From an uncultured Clostridia bacterium (GTDB taxonomy: Bacteria; Bacillota; Clostridia; Christensenellales; Aristaeellaceae): a DNA stretch of 6,868 bases. Below are positions 1-6,868 of this stretch, one piece after another. Numbering within the stretch: the stretch's first letter is position 1; each line of letters opens with the position of its first letter. A program made the position numbers and the translations under genes. The notes under the pieces are model-generated. The model made no database searches and was not told the origin of the DNA. It saw only the letters and a program-made list of their open reading frames with translations. The stretch lies in contig CALGYL010000010.1 of NCBI GenBank assembly GCA_937934775.1, forward strand, positions 1-6,868, in the 5' to 3' direction.

Positions 1-980
1 CGATCTAGGGTATCTTGCGGATCTGACCGAAGCGTTTGCGGATGAAAAGGATTTTTTTTTTCAAAGAAGTATGGACGCTTGGCGGCGTGGGCGGAAAGAC
101 ATTCGGGATTCCGTGGCTGGGCCATTCGATGTGCCTGCTCTACAACAAGGGCCTATTGGAGAAAGCCGGCGTCCGGGCGGAGTCCATTTTGGATATGGAC
201 GACTTTTTGGAGGCGATCCGCGCGGTCAAAGAAAAGACCGGCGTTGGGGGCCTGGGGCTGGTGGGCGCCGAGAGCAACGACGTTTCCTGGATGGTCAACC
301 AGTTCATCTACGGCTTCGGCTCGAGCCTTGTGAGCGGCGACGGAAAGGCGGTCACCGTCAACAACGAAAAATCCGCCGAGGCGCTGAAGCTGTACCGGGA
401 CGTTCTGGGGGCGAACGCCCAGCCGACCTGGGTGAACGATACGGCGGTGGAGGTCATGAACTGCTTCCGGTCGCAGGAGATTGCCTTTGAGATCCTTGGG
501 ATCTGGGGTGTGACGGACATCGCAAAAAACGGCGCTCCGTTTGAGGTGGGGATTCTGCCGCTGAAGAACATCGGGTTATGCTCGGAGGTCGGTCCGCTGA
601 TGCTGGCCGTATCGTCGGGCATGAGCGAAAAAGGGCGGCAGGCGGCGTTCCGGTTCATGCGCTACATGATTTCCAAGGAAGCGCAGGAGGAAATCATGAA
701 GGGCGAATACAGCCCCGAGCACGACGCCTATTACCCATTCCGGACGCCGATTCGCTTCGACATGGCGGATAGCCAGATCATCCTGAACCATCCGGAGTAT
801 CTGACCTTCATCGAAGGGTTTGGAAATCCCAGCGTGGATGTGCCGGTTCCGGCCTGGCAGACGGTGAAGGACACGGTGTACGCGCCGGGCCTCCATCGGG
901 TCATGAAGGGGGAACTTTCGATCGAAGCATTCCTGAGCGCCGTGGAAAAGAAAGGGAATGCGATTCTACAGGGGCAATAG
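1..980 (+). CDS. ABC transporter extracellular solute-binding protein, family 1 (5' end outside window; frame broken at a T run)
   Basis: This is the C-terminal part of a family 1 solute-binding protein (UgpB/MalE-like), the exported receptor that delivers a sugar or similar solute to an ABC importer. The family is recognised from the hinge-region pattern GKTFGIPW...LLYNKGLLEKAGV and from the C-terminal ARM-like tail (GRQAAFRFMRYMISKEAQEEI, then a PAWQ segment and a final helix). Reading frame 2 is open from the window edge and encodes a family-like segment (YLADLTEAFADEKDFFF). It runs into ten T at 52-61, after which the family match continues in frame 3 (KEVWTLGG...) to the TAG at 978-980. 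Frame 3 has stops at 6-8 and 24-26, so a start at TTG 36 or ATG 42 would give a protein without a signal peptide or N-terminal lobe; I do not accept it. Nine T would restore one frame. The gene ends 41 bases before the sensor kinase and may share its transcript. The substrate cannot be told. Confidence 0.85.
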
Positions 981-1006
981 TTGGACGCAGTCTGGCATCC
1001 TTGGAT

Positions 1007-1013
1007 GGGGAGG
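1007..1013 (+). promoter_or_regulatory. Ribosome binding site of the hybrid kinase gene
   Basis: GGGGAGG lies 8 bases before the ATG at 1022. It selects this ATG over the in-frame TTG at 1001, which has no such site, and the resulting protein begins with a normal signal peptide. Confidence 0.8.
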
Positions 1014-1021
1014 CTCATGCC

Positions 1022-3943
1022 ATGAAAGGTTCCGCACTTCGTGCCGCTTGCCTGACGCTGCTGATCCTGCTCGGAACGATTGTCCTATGGGGTGGAACCG
1101 GCCAGGCGGCGCAGACCACGCCGGCCGATTTGCCAAAGCTTGATCTGACGGCCGCCGAAATTCAATTCATCAAGGATCATCCGACCATCCATCTCGGCGT
1201 CGACCCGGAGTTCATTCCCTATGAGTTTTTTGACTCGGACGGCGTATACAAGGGCATCGCCGCGGACTACATCGACTGGATCTCCAGGGGGACGGGCCTG
1301 AAGTTCGAGGTTGCGAGCGGCCTCACGTGGTCGGAAGCGTATGAAAACGCGGTGGAAAGAAAACTGGATGTCCTGCCGTGCGTTTCCAAGACGCAGCAGC
1401 GCGAGCGGTATTTTCTGTTTTCCGACGCGTACATCTCCTTCCAAAGAGTCATGTTTGTCAACCGGGACAATACCGATATAAAATCTTTTGAAGACCTGTT
1501 TGGAAAGACCGTCGCTGTGCAGCGCAACAGCTCGCATCACAGCTTTCTGTCCGAATACAGTCAGATCAAACTGAGCCTGTATACCGATGTGGAGGAAGCG
1601 CTCCGCGCGGTCGCGGACGGGAGAGAGGCTGTTTTTGTCGGCAATCTGGCGACGTCGAACTATCTGGCCAAAGCCCAGGGCATCACGAGCCTGAAGTATA
1701 TTCCCATCCATGCGCAGGAGCCGCAATCCCTGTATTTCGCCGTGCGGGACGACTGGCCGGAACTGGTCGGGATCATCAACAAGGCATTGGGCGCGATGGA
1801 CGAAGAGAGCAAAATCGCAATCCGCAACCGGTGGGTCAGCGTTTCGGAGAGCGCCGACTATACCGGGATCATCCGGCTATTGGTGATTGCCGGCGCCGTT
1901 GTCGCCATCATTCTGATCGTCTCCGCCTTCTGGATCATCCGCCTGAGAAGGGAAATTGCGAAGCGCAGGCAGATTCAGGCCGATCTGGAAAACGCCAAGC
2001 GCGAGGCGGACGAGGCGAACAAGTTCAAGTCCAACTTCCTGGCGAGGATGTCCCACGAGATCCGGACGCCGCTGAACGGGATCATCGGCATGGCGTACCT
2101 TTTGAAAAAAACAAACGTTACGCTGACACAGAAGATGTACGTGGACAGGATCACCCAGTCGTCTACCAACATGCTCGGCATCATCAACGACATCCTGGAC
2201 TTTTCCAAGATCGAAGCCGGTAAAGTCGAGCTGGAAATCGCGTCCTTCAGCCTGGATCAGGTGATTCAGGATGTGGTCAACATTGTCTCCTACAAAATTG
2301 ACGAGCAGGAAATCGGGTTTGTACTATCCAAGGACCCGCTGATCCCCAACTGGTTTTTCGGCGACGCGAAGCGGATCGAACAGATCCTGATCAACATCCT
2401 GAACAACGCCGCGAAGTTCACCAGCGTGGGCGAGGTTTCTCTGGACATACGGCTCGTGGCGAAGGAAAGTGAAAAATACCACCTCGCCTTTGCCGTGAAG
2501 GATACGGGGATCGGCATGTCCGACGAGCAGGTCAAGAAGCTCTTTGTACCCTTCACGCAGGGCGACAGCAGCATCAACCGGCGCTTTGGCGGCACGGGGT
2601 TGGGGCTGTCCATTGTGAAAAACCTGGTGGACCTGATGGACGGGCAGATTCAGGTCTTCAGTACGGTGGACGAAGGCTCGAGTTTCCTCATTCATCTGTC
2701 CCTCCCAGTGGACAGGGTTAGGGAGGAAGACTACAAAAAGAACGTTTCCGCCGACCATTTCAAAGGCGTCAAGACGCTCGTCGTGGAGAAGAGCGGCTCA
2801 AATATGAACCTGATTCAGAACTACCTGGAGTCCTTCGGCATGCATTGCGAACTTACAACCTCCCAGTTTAGCGCTTTGAGCATGCTGGAAACCGCCAACG
2901 GAAAGTACGCCAAACCGTTTGATTTGATGATCGTCGATTATGACACGCCCGCCGAGGGCGGTTTTAAATTTGTTGATGCGTTGAGCGACAACTTAAGAAT
3001 CGTCAAAAAACCCAGGATTTTGATGCTCCTCCCAATGATGCGGGACGACCTGTTCGATCAGTTGGACGAACACGGCGTCGACATCGGCGTTGGAAAGCCG
3101 ATCGTCCCGTCGATCCTGCTGAACGCGATCCTAGATATTTTCCAGTTGAAAGCGGTCGCGGCATCCAACGCGTCCGATCCGGCCGGGCGTGAACCCGTTC
3201 CGTTTGAAAAGCCGCACTGCGTATTGGTGGCCGAGGACAATAAAACCAATCAGCTGATCGCAAAATCGCTTCTGGAGCAGGTGGGCCTTCAGGTGCTGCT
3301 TGCCGGGAACGGGCGGATCGCGGTGGAACTGTTTGATAAGAACTGGGATAAAATCGACCTGATTCTGATGGACCTGCACATGCCGGTCATGAACGGCTAT
3401 GAAGCCGCTGCGGAAATCCGAGAACGATCCGGGAGCGTCCCCATCGTCGCGATGACGGCGGATGTGATCACGGGTGTCCGGGAGAAATGCGAGCAATGCG
3501 GCATCTGGCATTATCTGAGTAAGCCCTTTGATCCCGATCGCCTGATCCAGACCGTTCGGGACATTCTCAGGCAGAGCGATTCCGCCCGGAACGCTGAACC
3601 GGAAGTTCTGAACGCGTCGGCGGGCCTTCGGAATCTGGGCGTGGATCAAAGCGTTTATCTTCAAATCCTGAACGAGTACCGGAATGAGAATCTGGAAACG
3701 GCCGATCATTTGGCCTTGGCCATTGGAGAAGCGCGGTACGCGGATGCCGCGGAGATCGTCCACAAGGTCAAGAGCGGTTCCGGCAGCATCGGCGCAAAGC
3801 CGCTGTACGATCTGGCCGTACGCCTTCAGAAAGCACTGGATGATCGCGTCGAGCGAGACATCGATGCATTGGGACGCGAATTCTCGAAAATGCTGACACG
3901 CCTGCTTGATGTGATTCGGGAGATGCTGAATCCTCCGGGCTGA
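1022..3943 (+). CDS. BvgS-like unorthodox hybrid sensor histidine kinase (SBP_bac_3, HisKA, HATPase, REC, REC, Hpt)
   Basis: A 973-residue membrane sensor kinase. Residues 1-30 are a signal peptide (hydrophobic core, then GQAA). Residues about 54-271 form one extracytoplasmic SBP_bac_3 (PBPb) domain, a family that often binds amino acids or small organic ligands. One TM helix spans about 283-306, followed by a charged signalling helix. HisKA has the H-box SHEIRTPLNG with H345. HATPase_c has the N-box (NNAAKFT, near 461), DTGIGMS (494-500) and GGTGLGL (523-529), so it looks active. The first receiver (about 582-705) is degenerate: E589-K590 replace the acidic pair, though D639 and K692 remain. 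The second receiver (about 732-850) is intact (E738, D739, D784, K834). A C-terminal Hpt domain carries H914 in VHKVKSGSGSIGA. There is no PAS domain between the membrane and HisKA, unlike BvgS. The expected relay is H345 to D784 to H914 and then to a separate receiver, most simply the one encoded next. The ligand is unknown. Confidence 0.93.
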   Translation: MKGSALRAACLTLLILLGTIVLWGGTGQAAQTTPADLPKLDLTAAEIQFIKDHPTIHLGVDPEFIPYEFFDSDGVYKGIAADYIDWISRGTGLKFEVASGLTWSEAYENAVERKLDVLPCVSKTQQRERYFLFSDAYISFQRVMFVNRDNTDIKSFEDLFGKTVAVQRNSSHHSFLSEYSQIKLSLYTDVEEALRAVADGREAVFVGNLATSNYLAKAQGITSLKYIPIHAQEPQSLYFAVRDDWPELVGIINKALGAMDEESKIAIRNRWVSVSESADYTGIIRLLVIAGAVVAIILIVSAFWIIRLRREIAKRRQIQADLENAKREADEANKFKSNFLARMSHEIRTPLNGIIGMAYLLKKTNVTLTQKMYVDRITQSSTNMLGIINDILDFSKIEAGKVELEIASFSLDQVIQDVVNIVSYKIDEQEIGFVLSKDPLIPNWFFGDAKRIEQILINILNNAAKFTSVGEVSLDIRLVAKESEKYHLAFAVKDTGIGMSDEQVKKLFVPFTQGDSSINRRFGGTGLGLSIVKNLVDLMDGQIQVFSTVDEGSSFLIHLSLPVDRVREEDYKKNVSADHFKGVKTLVVEKSGSNMNLIQNYLESFGMHCELTTSQFSALSMLETANGKYAKPFDLMIVDYDTPAEGGFKFVDALSDNLRIVKKPRILMLLPMMRDDLFDQLDEHGVDIGVGKPIVPSILLNAILDIFQLKAVAASNASDPAGREPVPFEKPHCVLVAEDNKTNQLIAKSLLEQVGLQVLLAGNGRIAVELFDKNWDKIDLILMDLHMPVMNGYEAAAEIRERSGSVPIVAMTADVITGVREKCEQCGIWHYLSKPFDPDRLIQTVRDILRQSDSARNAEPEVLNASAGLRNLGVDQSVYLQILNEYRNENLETADHLALAIGEARYADAAEIVHKVKSGSGSIGAKPLYDLAVRLQKALDDRVERDIDALGREFSKMLTRLLDVIREMLNPPG

Positions 3944-3988
3944 TCGCGCGGTTGATGCGCGGGCCCAGAGATGGATGTTGGTAGCGAC

Positions 3989-3995
3989 AAGGAGG
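3989..3995 (+). promoter_or_regulatory. Ribosome binding site of the EAL response regulator gene
   Basis: AAGGAGG lies 6 bases before the ATG at 4002, a near-ideal Shine-Dalgarno sequence. It rules out the upstream in-frame ATG at 3975, which would put this site inside the coding region and add nine residues before a receiver that starts normally at MAGKLLIVDD. Confidence 0.88.
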
Positions 3996-4001
3996 ATTCA
4001 T

Positions 4002-6479
4002 ATGGCCGGAAAGCTGCTGATCGTTGACGATTCCGCGACCGATCGCCTGATCATTAAAAACATGCTGGCTGAATACGACGTTTTGACCGCGCGTGACGGC
4101 CTGGAGGCCATGCGCCTGATCGAATCGCATACGGATATTGACCTGATCATCCTCGATCTGAACATGCCGGTGATGGACGGCTTCGAGGTGCTCGAAAAAC
4201 TGAAGGCCATCGACCAGAGCAGGCGAATGCGGACCATCATCCTGACAAACTACGACGAGTTGGACAAGGAGATTCGCGGCCTGCAGGCGGGCGCGGTGGA
4301 CTTCATCCGAAAGCCCGTCAACATGGAATCGCTCCGGGTCAGGATCGGTATCCACCTTGAACTTTTACGGATTCAGAAACTGTACGAGCAGACGCTGTTC
4401 GAGCGCAGCCTGACGCTGGATACGTTGCTGGACCAGGCGCCCATCGGAATCGCACTGTCCTACGGCGAACGGCCCTTCAGCAGCGAAGGCGATCATACGG
4501 TTTTCAACGCCGCGTATGAGCGGATCACCGGGCGGACGCGGGAGGAACTGATCGCGCTGGGCTGGAGCCAGATTACACACCCCGACGACCTTATACGGGA
4601 GATGGAGCTGTACCGCCGCTTTCAGGCTGGTGAAACGGAAGGATACTCGATGGAAAAGCGGTTTATCCGGCCGGATGGCAGCGCCGTCTGGGTGGAGGTC
4701 ACCCTCGGGCCGCTGAACCGCAGGAGCGATATCCGCTACAATCATCTGTGCCTGATTCAGGACATTACCGAGCGCAAGTCGGTGGAGGGCGCGCTGTGGG
4801 AGAGCGAACGGAGTAAGTCCGTGCTCCTCGCCAACCTGCCCGGCATGGCATACCGGTGCGATCACAACCACGAGTGGACGATGCGATTCGTCTCCGAAGG
4901 CTGTTATGCGCTGACGGGGTACCGGGCGGAAAGCCTGCTGGACAACAGGGACTTGTCCTTCAACGACCTGATCGCACCGGAATACCGGGATTCCCTCTGG
5001 GCTGAATGGGAGCGTGTGCTCGCCCTTCAGTTGCCCTTCAAGTACGAATACGAGATCATCTCGGCGTCCGGCCAGCGTAAATGGGTTCTGGAAATGGGCC
5101 AGGGCGTCTATGGCAGGGGCGGAAGCGTGGAGGCGCTCGAGGGAATCATCATCGACATCACCGACCGGAGGGAGCAGGAACTGAAACTCAGGCACATCAG
5201 CGAAATCGACAACCTCACCGGGCTTCACAACCGAAGGTTTCTGGAGAGCATTCTGGTAAAAGACGTATCGGACTGCGTGGAAGGCGCGCGGGCAATCGTG
5301 CTTCTGAGCCTTCAGAAAATCCACAACATCAGCCTGAGCTACGGCTACAATTTCAGCGAAAGGATCATCACGGAACTGGCGGCGGGGCTCGAACGGCTGA
5401 GCGATGAAAACCGGGACCTGTTTCAGATCTCCTTCGAGCGGTTCGCGTTTTATTTCAAACGCTATGAAAGCGCGGAGAAGTTGAAGGAGTTTTGCCAGAC
5501 GATCATCGGCCTGGTTGACGGGATACAGATTCTGCGCACCATCGGGTGCGGGATCGGAGTATTGGAATTCGACTGCCAAAGCTGCGGCTGCGTGGCCGAA
5601 AACATCATCCGGAACGCCTCGACGGCGGCGGAGCGCACGGACGAGCGGCAGATTTTCGGAATCCGCTTTTTTGACCGGGAGATGGAAGCCGCGGTTCTGC
5701 GTGAAGCGCAGGTCAAGGAAGCGCTGGTGCGGGTGGTGAACGGCTCTCCATACGAACGCCTCTATTTGCAGTACCAGCCCATCCTGAATCTGAAGACCAA
5801 CCGGGTGGAGGAGTTCGAAGCGCTCGCGCGCTTTCAAAGTGATAAGCTCGGCATGGTCTCGCCGCTGGAGTTCATCCCGATCGCGGAGGAAACCCAGTTG
5901 ATTTCGCCGATTGGAAAGAACGTGCTGGAGATGGCGTGCGCATTCCAGAAGCGGCTTCAGGCGCTGGGCTACGGGCAAGTCCGCATTTTTGTGAACGTCT
6001 CGGCCATCCAGATCCTGCGCAGCGAATTCCTTTCGGATTTCGCGGACACCCTGGAGAGGTTCCAGGTCGGCCCCGAGCGTTTGGGCCTGGAGATTACCGA
6101 GTCCGTATTCACGGACAACTACCTCGCCATCAACGAAAAGCTGGAAAAACTGATGGAGCTTGGCGTGAAAATTTCTATCGACGATTTCGGAACGGGCTAT
6201 TCGTCCCTGGCGCGCGAACGGGATCTGAAGGTCAGCAGTTTGAAAATCGACAAATCCTTCATCGACAGACTCCTGTACCTGCACCCCGATCAGGCCATCA
6301 CCAGAGACATCATCGCCATGGCCCACCGGATGGGGCATTCCGTCGTCGCCGAGGGCGTCGAGAGGCCGGAGCAGAAGCAATACCTGCTGGATCACGACTG
6401 CGACCTGATGCAGGGATACCTGTTCAGCAGGCCTTTGGACGAGGATGCGGCGATCAAGTTGCTTGCAAGGCAGGGATGA
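4002..6479 (+). CDS. Response regulator with REC-PAS-PAS-degenerate GGDEF-EAL; predicted c-di-GMP phosphodiesterase
   Basis: An 825-residue soluble protein with no signal peptide or TM helix. The N-terminal receiver (about 3-120) is complete: D9, D10, phosphoacceptor D52 in LDLNMP, and K104. Two PAS domains follow (about 139-257, ending DITERK, and about 268-390, ending DITDRRE). The GGDEF-like domain (about 400-565) keeps the entry motif DNLTGLHNRR but has SFERF at 477-481 where GGDEF should be. It also lacks the metal-binding Asp and the RxxD inhibitory site, so it should not make c-di-GMP. The EAL domain (about 580-822) keeps E606-A-L, N665, E697, D727-D728 in IDDFGTGYSS, K748, E784 in AEGVE and Q804 in QGYLFSRP, which are the metal and catalytic residues of active phosphodiesterases. 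It should hydrolyse c-di-GMP to pGpG. It follows the kinase gene after 58 bases in the same direction, so it is the likely receiver of the Hpt phosphate. The degenerate GGDEF may bind GTP and regulate the EAL domain, as in some known proteins, but this is inferred. Confidence 0.93.
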   Translation: MAGKLLIVDDSATDRLIIKNMLAEYDVLTARDGLEAMRLIESHTDIDLIILDLNMPVMDGFEVLEKLKAIDQSRRMRTIILTNYDELDKEIRGLQAGAVDFIRKPVNMESLRVRIGIHLELLRIQKLYEQTLFERSLTLDTLLDQAPIGIALSYGERPFSSEGDHTVFNAAYERITGRTREELIALGWSQITHPDDLIREMELYRRFQAGETEGYSMEKRFIRPDGSAVWVEVTLGPLNRRSDIRYNHLCLIQDITERKSVEGALWESERSKSVLLANLPGMAYRCDHNHEWTMRFVSEGCYALTGYRAESLLDNRDLSFNDLIAPEYRDSLWAEWERVLALQLPFKYEYEIISASGQRKWVLEMGQGVYGRGGSVEALEGIIIDITDRREQELKLRHISEIDNLTGLHNRRFLESILVKDVSDCVEGARAIVLLSLQKIHNISLSYGYNFSERIITELAAGLERLSDENRDLFQISFERFAFYFKRYESAEKLKEFCQTIIGLVDGIQILRTIGCGIGVLEFDCQSCGCVAENIIRNASTAAERTDERQIFGIRFFDREMEAAVLREAQVKEALVRVVNGSPYERLYLQYQPILNLKTNRVEEFEALARFQSDKLGMVSPLEFIPIAEETQLISPIGKNVLEMACAFQKRLQALGYGQVRIFVNVSAIQILRSEFLSDFADTLERFQVGPERLGLEITESVFTDNYLAINEKLEKLMELGVKISIDDFGTGYSSLARERDLKVSSLKIDKSFIDRLLYLHPDQAITRDIIAMAHRMGHSVVAEGVERPEQKQYLLDHDCDLMQGYLFSRPLDEDAAIKLLARQG

Positions 6480-6501
6480 TGATTCCGTTTAATACGGGCG
6501 A

Positions 6502-6868
6502 CTATCTGCCGCCCCGGTATTGTGCGGGCGTCGTCCCGGCTGTTTTCGTGAACGTCCTGATGAAGTTGCTGGTATCCTGAAAGCCGACGGCCTGCGCGAT
6601 GTCGCTCAGCTTGTGGTCTGTGGCCCGCAAAAGCTTCTTGGCCTCGTTGATGCGGCATTGAATCAGGTATTGATAAGGCGTCATGCCCACATGCCGGCTG
6701 AACAGCTTGATCAGGTAGAACTTTGACAGATTCACCTCGCCGGAGAGCATGTCGATGCTGAACGGCTGCGAAAGGTGAAGCTGCATGCAGGCGATGGCCC
6801 GGTTCACCGCGGCCTCCTGGGCGCTGGGCGGCGCGGAATCCTGGGAGATCATCAGCTTTGTCAGGATC
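6502..6868 (-). CDS. AraC-family transcriptional regulator, C-terminal DNA-binding half (5' end outside window)
   Basis: The last 116 or so residues of an AraC/XylS-type activator. Counting from the Met codon at 6852-6850, the first helix-turn-helix is about residues 31-56 (FSIDMLSGEVNLSKFYLIKLF) and the second about 81-106 (KLSDIAQAVGFQDTSNFIRTF), ending with the usual G-TTPAQYR signature. The frame stays open from that Met to the window edge (ILTKL before it), so this Met is probably internal. An N-terminal effector or cupin-like domain, or a receiver as in YesN proteins, would lie outside the window and cannot be named. The TAG stop is at 6504-6502. The gene converges on the EAL gene with a 22-base gap. 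AraC-type regulators often control carbon-use genes, which fits a neighbouring sugar-type solute-binding protein, but its target is not visible here. Confidence 0.9.
   Translation of the reverse strand, partial: ILTKLMISQDSAPPSAQEAAVNRAIACMQLHLSQPFSIDMLSGEVNLSKFYLIKLFSRHVGMTPYQYLIQCRINEAKKLLRATDHKLSDIAQAVGFQDTSNFIRTFTKTAGTTPAQYRGGR

Noticed and set aside
36..62. TTG at 36 or ATG at 42 as the true start of the solute-binding protein
   Set aside because: No ribosome binding site precedes them, the product would lack a signal peptide and the N-terminal lobe, and frame 2 upstream encodes a plausible continuation of the same family.
1085..1726. Open frame of 213 codons on the minus strand
   Set aside because: It is antisense to the signal peptide and sensor domain of the kinase, has no recognisable domain, and is explained by GC-rich codon usage on the other strand.
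3945..3961. Small inverted repeat (CGCGC, 7-base loop, GCGCG) just after the kinase stop
   Set aside because: The stem is only 5 bp and no T run follows, so it does not qualify as an intrinsic terminator. It could weakly shape the 58-base spacer, but nothing supports a function.
4365..6395. Long open frame of 676 codons on the minus strand
   Set aside because: It lies wholly antisense to the response regulator, whose domains and catalytic residues are clear. The translation is low in family signals and looks like a GC-rich codon-phase shadow.
6485..6497. Inverted repeat CCGT/ACGG between the convergent genes
   Set aside because: A 4-bp stem with no T run is too weak to call a terminator for either gene.
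6520..6726. Plus-strand open frame of 68 codons after the EAL gene
   Set aside because: It is antisense to the helix-turn-helix domain of the AraC-type regulator, whose family match is unambiguous.

Overview
The window is GC-rich, gene-dense bacterial DNA. It holds three plus-strand genes in a row and one minus-strand gene facing them. Strong AGGAGG-type ribosome binding sites, a family 1 sugar-type solute-binding protein, a BvgS-like sensor kinase with a periplasmic binding-protein domain, and an AraC-type regulator together suggest a GC-rich member of the Bacillota (Clostridia or a relative). This assignment is an inference from gene style only; nothing in the window fixes the taxon.

Layout: positions 1-980 carry the 3' part of an extracellular solute-binding protein of an ABC importer. 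Its reading frame is broken by one base at a run of ten T (52-61). Positions 1022-3943 encode a large membrane hybrid histidine kinase: signal peptide, SBP_bac_3 sensor, TM helix, HisKA, HATPase, degenerate receiver, intact receiver, Hpt. Positions 4002-6479 encode its likely partner, a response regulator with receiver, PAS, PAS, degenerate GGDEF and intact EAL domains, predicted to hydrolyse cyclic di-GMP. Positions 6502-6868 (minus strand) hold the C-terminal DNA-binding half of an AraC-family regulator, cut by the window edge. No RNA genes, insertion sequences, CRISPR arrays, clear promoters or intrinsic terminators were seen, and no intergenic gap exceeds 60 bases.

How the genes may work together: the kinase has every site needed for a His-Asp-His relay (H345, D784, H914), and the next gene has a receiver Asp (D52) fused to a c-di-GMP phosphodiesterase. 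The simplest reading is a nutrient-sensing phosphorelay that lowers or tunes c-di-GMP. The solute-binding protein just upstream may supply the same or a related signal, either by transport or as a sensing partner. The domain families are well known. The specific pairing, the dead receiver and dead cyclase domains, and the T-run frameshift are the points that merit attention.
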